DNA of 9,979 bases, from contig SLFT01000163.1 in NCBI GenBank assembly GCA_007124105.1, positions 1 to 9,979 on the forward strand. Direction: 5' to 3'. Below the pieces are notes generated by a model, which saw nothing but the letters and a program-made list of their open reading frames with translations, was not told the DNA's origin and searched no databases. Shown piece by piece: positions 1 to 4,767 of the stretch (the stretch's first letter is position 1; every line of letters begins with the position of its first letter). The stretch is from Candidatus Hydrogenedentota bacterium (lineage in GTDB: Bacteria > Hydrogenedentota > Hydrogenedentia > Hydrogenedentales > CAITNO01). The position numbers and the translations under genes were made by a program.

Positions 1-2
1 CT

Positions 3-47
3 GCGTTGGCTGCCCTTTTCGTTTATGCGTTTATCCTAAAAAAGTAG
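3..47 (+). CDS. Possible 3' end of an upstream membrane protein (partial)
   Basis: Reading frame 3 from the window edge gives 14 residues, ALAALFVYAFILKK, then a TAG stop. A hydrophobic run closed by two lysines is what the last membrane helix and cytoplasmic tail of a permease often look like. The stretch is far too short to name a family. Frame 2 is also open from the edge to base 73 and would give a cysteine-containing tail instead, so the assignment is a guess based on the membrane-like composition. The neighbouring sequence to the left would settle it. Confidence 0.25.
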   Translation, partial: ALAALFVYAFILKK

Positions 48-101
48 CGGAGGTGGCGCAGGACACCCCGTAAGGTATATACTTTTGAAACTGGTGTAGA
101 C

Positions 102-158
102 GTTGCCCACAGGCCCGGAGCATCTCCGATAGATCCGGCAACTGATATCTGGGGCAAC
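102..158 (+). other. Foldable non-coding segment with two alternative stems
   Basis: GTTGCCC at 102-108 is perfectly complementary to GGGCAAC at 152-158. Its first six bases are also complementary to GGCAAC at 137-142, so one strand has two possible partners. Between them sits a perfect small hairpin, CGGAG-CAT-CTCCG, at 116-128. No T-tract follows, so it is not an intrinsic terminator. The segment lies in the roughly 250-base non-coding gap ahead of the DUF1080 gene. It could be a structured leader or chance; no known RNA family was recognised. Confidence 0.25.
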
Positions 159-248
159 AGGGGCTATGGGACCTGTTGGACATATTACTAACGAGCGTCA
201 ACCGGATGCCAGGCAATATATGTCCCATAAGTCCTATGCGTCCTATTT
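156..248. repeat. Inverted array of 9-base GTCC-units
   Basis: On the plus strand three 9-base units run head to tail: GTCCCATAA (222-230), GTCCTATGC (231-239) and GTCCTATTT (240-248). On the minus strand two more units face them: GTCCAACAG (181-173) and GTCCCATAG (172-164). Because the two sets are inverted, 165-185 can pair with 218-238. Of 21 positions, 16 are Watson-Crick and 3 more are G-U in RNA. The stem can be extended imperfectly outwards to 156-247. The spacing is exactly 9 bases within each arm. A related array with 9/10-base spacing lies upstream of the dGTPase gene. This may be an interspersed repeat family of the genome, a protein-binding array or a structured leader. The function is unknown. 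Confidence 0.6.
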
Positions 249-294
249 AAGCGAACACGACAACCGCTGCAACACGAATGAAAGGACACTACAA

Positions 295-951
295 ATGATA
301 CGCTTACTCTTTTGTTTAACAGCGCTACTGCTCTGCCTTGGCATAACGGCGATGGCGAATGACAATGGCGATGACGACGGTTGGATAGAATTGTTCAACG
401 GCGAGGATTTGACCGGCTGGAAGGTTTGGGGCGATCCGGCGGGGTACAAGGTCGAGGACGGCGTTATCCGCAGCGTTACCGGCTGGGGCAGCGCGTACGG
501 CATGTATTATGCCGAGCAACAATTCGGCGACTTCGTGCTGCAAGTAGACTGGCGCGTTTCTGAAAAAGGCAACAGCGGCGTGTTTATCCGCGTGCCGACT
601 GTCGAGGGGCCGCCCCAGGAAAATCATCCCTGGGTCACGGGCTACGAGGTACAGATATCCTGTGAAGAGCCCCGTCGCGACGATGCCCATTGCACCGGCT
701 CGTTGTACGCGTATCATCCCGTGTCTTCCCGCCCGGCAGAAGAAGCCGAGGTCTGGTACACCTACGAAATAACGTGCAAGGGCCCCCTGATCACCGTCAA
801 AATAGACGACGTTGTTGTAAACGAGTTTGATCAAAGCGCCCAGGAAAACACGCAGGACAAGCCGCTGAAGGGGTATATTGCGCTGCAGGATTCGCACGGC
901 CCCGCGGGAACCTGGATCGAATACAAGAACATTCGCGTCAAAGAGCTGTAA
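295..951 (+). CDS. Secreted DUF1080 / 3-keto-disaccharide hydrolase domain protein
   Basis: A 218-residue protein made of a signal peptide and one DUF1080 (PF06439, 3-keto-disaccharide hydrolase) domain with a concanavalin-like jelly-roll fold. The start at 295 is preceded by AAAGGA (281-286) with an 8-base spacer. It gives a clean type I signal peptide (MIRLLFCLTALLLCL..., probable cleavage after Ala-Met-Ala at 19-21). An upstream in-frame ATG at 166 would translate the GTCC repeat array and was rejected. Domain hallmarks are the opening 'GWIELFNGEDLTGWKVWG', the 'YKVEDGVIRS' strand, 'FGDFVLQVDWRVSEKGNSGVFIRV' and a closing 'GYIALQDSHGPAGTWIEYKNIRVKEL'. Family members act on oxidised disaccharides in the periplasm or outside the cell, and many copies occur in planctomycete and Hydrogenedentes genomes. 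The exact substrate cannot be read from the sequence. It stands alone, 138 bases ahead of the next gene. Confidence 0.9.
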   Translation: MIRLLFCLTALLLCLGITAMANDNGDDDGWIELFNGEDLTGWKVWGDPAGYKVEDGVIRSVTGWGSAYGMYYAEQQFGDFVLQVDWRVSEKGNSGVFIRVPTVEGPPQENHPWVTGYEVQISCEEPRRDDAHCTGSLYAYHPVSSRPAEEAEVWYTYEITCKGPLITVKIDDVVVNEFDQSAQENTQDKPLKGYIALQDSHGPAGTWIEYKNIRVKEL

Positions 952-1089
952 GGGAAGGCATCACAAACCTCGCACGGGCGCCCGCGTTTCCCTGTTCAGG
1001 AGGCATCGCGTCAGGACGTTTCTTTGGCAGCGCTCTTGTTGCGTCAAAACTGCCGGAAGTGGGGCTTTTTCTTTATACTGGAGTGGTTC

Positions 1090-1908
1090 ATGTCTTTATC
1101 TGAAAAAACCATTGCCGTGCTGATGTTGCACGGCGCGTGTGACATGCGATGCCTGTTTTGCGTGACCGACAACCGGCTTGAAAGCATGACGCCGGAACAC
1201 TATACAACTACACTGGACATGCTGCGGCAACGTGGCTTCGACAATATCGTGCTCGGCGGCGGCGAACCTTTCACCTGGCCGCACGGCCTTCCGCTGGCCG
1301 CGCGTATGGCCAAAGAACGCGGTTTTTACGTGCAGGTCGGCACCAACGGCGTACGCATGCCCAACGAGGCCGCCTATCCGCAGTGGGTGGACCGGTATGT
1401 GCTTCCGCTGGACGCCGCCATTCCGGCCGTCCACAACCAGCTGCGTCCCCTGCCCAGCGCCGACTATGGCCACTACGAGCTGATGATGCGGCGGCTGGAG
1501 CAGATGCGACGGCATGAACGCTCCGTTACCGTGTCCACGGTCATCTCTCGGGCCAATCTGGACACACTTATCCAGATTGGCGATTATCTGGCCGATTATG
1601 TCGCGTGCGGCGCGCGGCTGCACGCCTGGCATTTGTACCGTTTTATCCCCGAGGGCCGCGGCGGCAAACCAAACGCGGGCAGACTCGGCATTTCAGATAG
1701 TGAATTTAATGATGCGGTCGCTCATGCCCGGGCTCAGCATTACCCCTTTACCCTGTTCAAGCGTCCGAACATGCGCCATTCCGCCACGGTTGATTTCTTC
1801 TGGTATGAAAAGGGGAAATGCTGTGTGGGCAGCGAACGCTGGCGCGATGAGGAACTGGCCGGTTTCCCGCGCCGCATAGCGGAAGCGCATTTGCGCACGG
1901 AAGCGTGA
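1090..1908 (+). CDS. Radical SAM protein of unknown substrate
   Basis: A 272-residue radical SAM enzyme. The start at 1090 is favoured over the in-frame ATG at 1024 because GGAG (1080-1083) lies six bases ahead of it and because the protein then opens, as usual, a few residues before the cluster motif. Cys17, Cys21 and Cys24 (CDMRCLFC) form the CX3CX2C site that holds the [4Fe-4S] cluster opening S-adenosylmethionine. GGGEP at 56-60 is the SAM amino-group motif and 'VGTNG' follows on a later strand. The C-terminal part has adjacent cysteines Cys244-Cys245 but no SPASM or twitch-type cysteine array, so a second cluster is not evident. No peptide precursor or substrate gene is visible next to it. 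The only close neighbour is a methyltransferase on the other strand whose stop abuts this stop. The family is clear; the reaction is not. Confidence 0.85.
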   Translation: MSLSEKTIAVLMLHGACDMRCLFCVTDNRLESMTPEHYTTTLDMLRQRGFDNIVLGGGEPFTWPHGLPLAARMAKERGFYVQVGTNGVRMPNEAAYPQWVDRYVLPLDAAIPAVHNQLRPLPSADYGHYELMMRRLEQMRRHERSVTVSTVISRANLDTLIQIGDYLADYVACGARLHAWHLYRFIPEGRGGKPNAGRLGISDSEFNDAVAHARAQHYPFTLFKRPNMRHSATVDFFWYEKGKCCVGSERWRDEELAGFPRRIAEAHLRTEA

Positions 1909-2694
1909 TTATTGCGGGCGTCGCACATGCCACACCATCTCCTTATGCTCCGGGCCAAGCGGCGCGCCGTCAAAGTCTCCCAGGACAGCCTCAATCTCGA
2001 AGCCGGCGCGACACAGCAAGTGTTCCATTTCACGGGGGGTAAACCACGCGCGGGTCATGCGCAATGCCTCCTCGTGTACCTGGTTGCCGTCGGAATCCAC
2101 TTCACGCAGTGAATGTCGCTCGTGTATCACTTGCCGGAAATCGTCGCGCCACGCCGTGTAGAAATGTTCCAGGACAATATCTTCGCCAGGCACGGGCATA
2201 CATTCCAACAGCCGTTCGGTGTCCTCCTGAAACGATGCAGGGAAGGCAAACAGGGCGGCCGCGTTCGCCGCCCACACGTTCAGGAACAGGGCGCCGCCCG
2301 GCGTCAGGTGTTCATGGATACAAGCCAGACACGCCAATTGTTCTTCCGGGGTCAGGCAATGCATGAACGTGCGATAGGTCATCAAAATCAGCGGGTATTG
2401 TTTATGCAACGAAAAATCGCGCATGTCCGCATCAATCAGCGTAAGCGCCCCTGGCGTCTCGCCAATCTGCGCCATCTTCTCGCGGCACAGGGCGAGCATG
2501 TTTCCCGAGTTGTCCAACCCGGCAACGTCAACCCCGGACAAGGCTATTGGTATGGCGATGCGTCCCGTGCCGCATCCGATTTCCAACACCGGTCCGCCTC
2601 GTTTGATTGCCTGACCCACGTAGAACTCCGCCTCGCCGGGAAGCCCCTTGTGAATCAGATCGTAATATGGCGCCCAAGGGTCAAAATCGGCCAT
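1909..2694 (-). CDS. Class I SAM-dependent methyltransferase
   Basis: A 261-residue Rossmann-fold methyltransferase of the Methyltransf_25/11 type. Motif I is VLEIGCGTGR (36-45), where the glycines bind SAM. Asp61 in 'AGLDNS' fits the acidic residue that holds the SAM ribose at the end of strand 2. 'DADMRDF' matches the adenine-contact motif. 'LTPGGALFLNVW' corresponds to the strand after motif III. The N-terminus 'FDPWAPYYDLIH' is typical of these small-molecule methyltransferases. An in-frame ATG at 2712 exists, but a strong AAAGGAG lies between it and the ATG at 2694, so 2694 is chosen. The substrate is unknown. The gene is transcribed divergently from hydG across 337 bases and ends directly against the radical SAM stop. 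Confidence 0.88.
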   Translation of the reverse strand: MADFDPWAPYYDLIHKGLPGEAEFYVGQAIKRGGPVLEIGCGTGRIAIPIALSGVDVAGLDNSGNMLALCREKMAQIGETPGALTLIDADMRDFSLHKQYPLILMTYRTFMHCLTPEEQLACLACIHEHLTPGGALFLNVWAANAAALFAFPASFQEDTERLLECMPVPGEDIVLEHFYTAWRDDFRQVIHERHSLREVDSDGNQVHEEALRMTRAWFTPREMEHLLCRAGFEIEAVLGDFDGAPLGPEHKEMVWHVRRPQ

Positions 2695-2701
2695 GTCAGC
2701 G

Positions 2702-2708
2702 CTCCTTT
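2702..2708 (-). promoter_or_regulatory. Ribosome binding site that fixes the methyltransferase start
   Basis: On the minus strand this reads AAAGGAG, with 7 bases before the ATG at 2694-2692. The longer reading from ATG 2712 would bury it inside the coding region, so the shorter protein is preferred. Confidence 0.7.
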
Positions 2709-2728
2709 GCATCGCGGGTTATCCTGTG

Positions 2729-2747
2729 TTATACCGGTCTGGTATGA
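2729..2747. promoter_or_regulatory. Dyad in the methyltransferase leader or promoter
   Basis: ATACC (2731-2735) and GGTAT (2741-2745) form a 5-bp dyad around GGTCT, extended outwards by one wobble pair and one A-T pair. On the minus strand it contains TATAAC, a possible -10 element for the methyltransferase, but no convincing -35 was found at 17 bases. It could be an operator or a small leader hairpin. The evidence is symmetry and position only. Confidence 0.25.
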
Positions 2748-2800
2748 CGCCTTCTTAACGCAACATTTTTCATTCCGGTTTTGAGGTTCATTGGCAGACA

Positions 2801-2823
2801 GTTATCTTGTGTTTTGATAACAA
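2801..2823. promoter_or_regulatory. Rex-like dyad operator candidate
   Basis: Two overlapping symmetries are visible. GTTATC (2801-2806) is matched by GATAAC (2816-2821). TTGTG (2807-2811) is matched by AACAA (2819-2823). The second resembles the Rex box, which is broadly TTGTTAA-N4-TTAACAA or TTGTGAA-N4-TTCACAA. It is one base shorter than the consensus, and the inner AA/TT positions fit only in part. Rex is an NADH/NAD+ sensing repressor known to control hydrogenase genes in several phyla. The site lies in the divergent region about 210 bases ahead of hydG. The Rex assignment is inference. Confidence 0.25.
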
Positions 2824-2869
2824 TAGCACAGCATCCGCGTCAATCAAAATGTTGTTCCGCAACGAAATT

Positions 2870-2902
2870 AATAGAATAGCGCTTCTTCCTGATAGAATAA
2901 CG
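2870..2902 (+). repeat. 21-bp-spaced direct repeat upstream of hydG
   Basis: AATAGAATAGCG (2870-2881) and GATAGAATAACG (2891-2902) agree at 10 of 12 positions, and their starts are 21 bp apart, close to two turns of B-DNA. That places two copies on the same face of the helix, just ahead of a CATAAT (2905-2910) that could act as a -10 box. This arrangement suits a dimeric or tandem-binding regulator of the hyd operon. No known consensus was recognised. Confidence 0.35.
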
Positions 2903-2944
2903 GGCATAATTTAGAAGTCGTTACTGTTAAGAGAGAAGGGTATA

Positions 2945-2996
2945 AAAAGCGAGAATGCGCCTGGCCGCCGACATCGCGGCTGGCTTTTATTTATTT
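2945..2996 (+). terminator. Terminator-like hairpin in the hydG leader (attenuator candidate)
   Basis: GCCGC (2964-2968) pairs perfectly with GCGGC (2976-2980) around a 7-base loop. The stem grows by two G-T wobbles and a C-G pair (2961-2963 with 2981-2983). Alternatively, AAAAGC (2945-2950) can close it with GCTTTT (2983-2988). The 3' side runs into TTTTATTTATTT (2985-2996). Transcripts reading plus strand here can only come from the divergent intergenic region, since the gene to the left is on the other strand. The hairpin would therefore act within the leader of hydG, 35 bases before its start codon, as an attenuator or regulated terminator. Confidence 0.45.
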
Positions 2997-3031
2997 GCAA
3001 CATGAACAACGAGCAGTGAGGAAGAATACTT

Positions 3032-4423
3032 ATGGCCACAGACGCCGATATGGCAACCATTGATGAAGCGCTTATTATGACCGCGCTGGAAACAGCCCGG
3101 GAAGACGCCGTCCGGGTGCGCGAGATTCTCGCCAAGGCGCGCGAGCTGAAGGGGTTGAATGCGTCGGACGCCACAGCGTTGATGGCTGTGGAATCGCCCG
3201 AACTGCTTGAAGAACTTTTTGACACGGCCCGGCGCGCAAAAGACGAAATCTATGGCCGGCGCATGGTCTTGTTTGCGCCATTGTACGTGTCCAACCTCTG
3301 CTCCAACGACTGTGTGTACTGCGCTTTTCGCAAGGGGAACCCCGAGGTGCATCGTCGCGCATTGACACAAGAGGAAGTCGCCCAGGAAACGCGCCTGCTC
3401 ATTGACCAGGGGCACAAGCGCGTTCTATTGGTGGCCGGCGAAGCCTATCCTAAAGAGGGACTCGACTATATTTTCCAGTGCATAGAAACCATTTACGACG
3501 TAAAGACGGAATGGGGCGAAATCCGTCGCATTAACGTAAATATCGCGCCGCTGGAAGTGGACGAATTTCGCGCGCTTAAAGCGTGTCGTATCGGCACCTA
3601 TCAGCTGTTCCAGGAAACCTATCACCGCGATACGTACGCGAAGGTACACCTGTCAGGCCGTAAACGCGATTTCGACTGGCGGCTCAACGCCATAAGCCGC
3701 GCCATGGAAGCGGGCATAGACGATGTGGGCGTGGGCGTATTGTTTGGTTTGTACGACTGGCGCTTCGAGACGCTTGCGCTGATGCAGCATGTGGCGCAGC
3801 TGGAAGAGCGTTTCGGCGTGGGCTGCCACACCATCAGCGTGCCCCGCATCGAGCCCGCCGTGGGCGCTGAAGTGTCCGAGCATCCGCCCGTGCCGGTGAG
3901 CGACAACGATTTCCGCAAGCTGGTCGCCATTCTACGGCTTACCGTCCCGTATACCGGTATCATCATGTCCACCCGCGAAAACCCGGAAATGCGACGCGAA
4001 ACGCTGGCGCTGGGCGTGTCGCAAATCTCGGCGGGCAGTCGCACCAACCCCGGCGGATACGGCGAGGAAGATTACGAAATGAGCCAGTTCTCGCTGGGCG
4101 ACCATCGCTCCGTGGACGAGGTGGTGCGCGACATCACCGAGATGGGCTATATCCCCTCGTTCTGTACCGGCTGCTATCGCATGGGCCGCACGGGACAGGA
4201 TTTCATGGACCTGGCGAAGCCCGGGTTGATTAAGCATTACTGCGAAGTGAATGCAGTAAGCACCTTTGTTGAGTTTCTCGAGCATTACGCGTCGCCGGAG
4301 ACCAAGGCTGTTGGCGACAAACTGGTGGAGAAAGTGCTCAACGAAATGACGCCGGCACAACGCAAACGGGCCGAACCGCTCGTTCATGACGTGCGCGGCG
4401 GCCAACGCGACGCTTATGTGTGA
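3032..4423 (+). CDS. hydG: [FeFe]-hydrogenase maturase HydG (radical SAM tyrosine lyase)
   Basis: A 463-residue protein, close to the usual HydG length. HydG splits tyrosine into p-cresol and dehydroglycine, then turns the latter into CO and cyanide, building the Fe(CO)2(CN) unit for the hydrogenase H-cluster. Cys90, Cys94 and Cys97 (CSNDCVYC) are the radical SAM CX3CX2C site. Cys378, Cys381 and Cys404 form the exact CX2CX22C motif of the HydG C-terminal domain that holds the auxiliary cluster, within 'CTGCYRMGRTG' and 'LIKHYC'. This second motif separates HydG from ThiH, the close homologue of thiamine synthesis. 'GVGVLFGLYDWRFE' and 'CHTISVPRIEPA' are further family stretches. AGGA (3019-3022) lies 9 bases before the start at 3032. 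It leads the plus-strand cluster and its leader carries a terminator-like hairpin. Confidence 0.96.
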   Translation: MATDADMATIDEALIMTALETAREDAVRVREILAKARELKGLNASDATALMAVESPELLEELFDTARRAKDEIYGRRMVLFAPLYVSNLCSNDCVYCAFRKGNPEVHRRALTQEEVAQETRLLIDQGHKRVLLVAGEAYPKEGLDYIFQCIETIYDVKTEWGEIRRINVNIAPLEVDEFRALKACRIGTYQLFQETYHRDTYAKVHLSGRKRDFDWRLNAISRAMEAGIDDVGVGVLFGLYDWRFETLALMQHVAQLEERFGVGCHTISVPRIEPAVGAEVSEHPPVPVSDNDFRKLVAILRLTVPYTGIIMSTRENPEMRRETLALGVSQISAGSRTNPGGYGEEDYEMSQFSLGDHRSVDEVVRDITEMGYIPSFCTGCYRMGRTGQDFMDLAKPGLIKHYCEVNAVSTFVEFLEHYASPETKAVGDKLVEKVLNEMTPAQRKRAEPLVHDVRGGQRDAYV

Positions 4424-4425
4424 TC

Positions 4426-4443
4426 AGGCCGTATCGGCCTTTT
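4426..4443 (+). terminator. Hairpin with short T-run just after hydG
   Basis: AGGCCG (4426-4431) pairs perfectly with CGGCCT (4435-4440) around the loop TAT, and T4440-T4443 follow. The hairpin begins two bases after the hydG stop codon. The T-run is short, so it may be a partial terminator or a 3'-end stabiliser that makes hydG mRNA more abundant than that of the genes behind it. Confidence 0.5.
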
Positions 4444-4488
4444 GTGTGTAACTATTGGATACAACCCCACAACAGATCGGGAGGAACA

Positions 4489-4752
4489 ATGCAAAACAGA
4501 CATCAGATTCTTGGCGTACACATACAGAACCGCGGCGAGAACGCCGTGCGCGTGCAACAGCTGCTGACGGAGTACGGCTGCTATATCAAGACCCGGCTCG
4601 GCCTGCACGAAGTGGATGAAAAGTTCTGTTCCACGGGCGGCGTGTTGCTGCTCGAGATGTTTGGCGACCTGGCGAAATGCGAGACGCTGCGCGACAAGCT
4701 CAACGCCATAGACGGCATCGAAGTGAAGGAGATGGTTTTCGAGCACGATTGA
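4489..4752 (+). CDS. TM1266-type iron-only hydrogenase system putative regulator
   Basis: An 87-residue protein of the TM1266/TIGR03959 family, annotated as putative iron-only hydrogenase system regulator, with an ACT-like or NikR-C-terminal-like ferredoxin fold. The family pattern is visible: an opening strand 'HQILGVHIQNR', a helix 'NAVRVQQLLTEYG', then 'IKTRLGLHEVDEKF', a long strand 'GGVLLLEMFG' and a last helix-strand 'LRDKLNAIDGIEVKEMVF'. There is no helix-turn-helix, so it probably senses a small molecule or partner rather than binding DNA alone. Its biochemical role is not established. It follows hydG by 65 bases that contain a hairpin. The ribosome site GGAGG (4480-4484) is strong but only 4 bases from the ATG. 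Its location beside hydG supports the family call. Confidence 0.85.
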   Translation: MQNRHQILGVHIQNRGENAVRVQQLLTEYGCYIKTRLGLHEVDEKFCSTGGVLLLEMFGDLAKCETLRDKLNAIDGIEVKEMVFEHD

Positions 4753-4767
4753 ACGCCAAACCGCTCC

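Noticed and set aside
166..294. N-terminal extension of the DUF1080 protein from ATG 166
   Set aside because: It would translate the GTCC repeat array, has no good ribosome site, and would bury the signal peptide 43 residues inside the protein.
325..897. 190-residue minus-strand reading frame
   Set aside because: It lies opposite the DUF1080 gene, shows no recognisable family and is explained by the GC-rich codon pattern of the plus-strand gene.
1074..1079. TATACT as a -10 box for the radical SAM gene
   Set aside because: No -35 partner at proper spacing, and transcription would begin almost at the start codon, past the ribosome site.
2113..2784. 223-residue plus-strand reading frame
   Set aside because: It is the complement of the methyltransferase gene, whose SAM-binding motifs are clear; the plus-strand translation has no domain-like pattern.
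2981..2999. Sigma-54 promoter ahead of hydG (TGGC...TTGC)
   Set aside because: The GG and GC elements are 15 bases apart rather than the required 12, and the stretch is the 3' side of the leader hairpin.
3932..4405. 157-residue minus-strand frame opposite hydG
   Set aside because: HydG has all its catalytic cysteines in this stretch; the opposite frame is a shadow.
3032..4423. ThiH (thiamine biosynthesis) instead of HydG
   Set aside because: The exact CX2CX22C C-terminal motif and the hydF and TM1266-type neighbours fit HydG, not ThiH.
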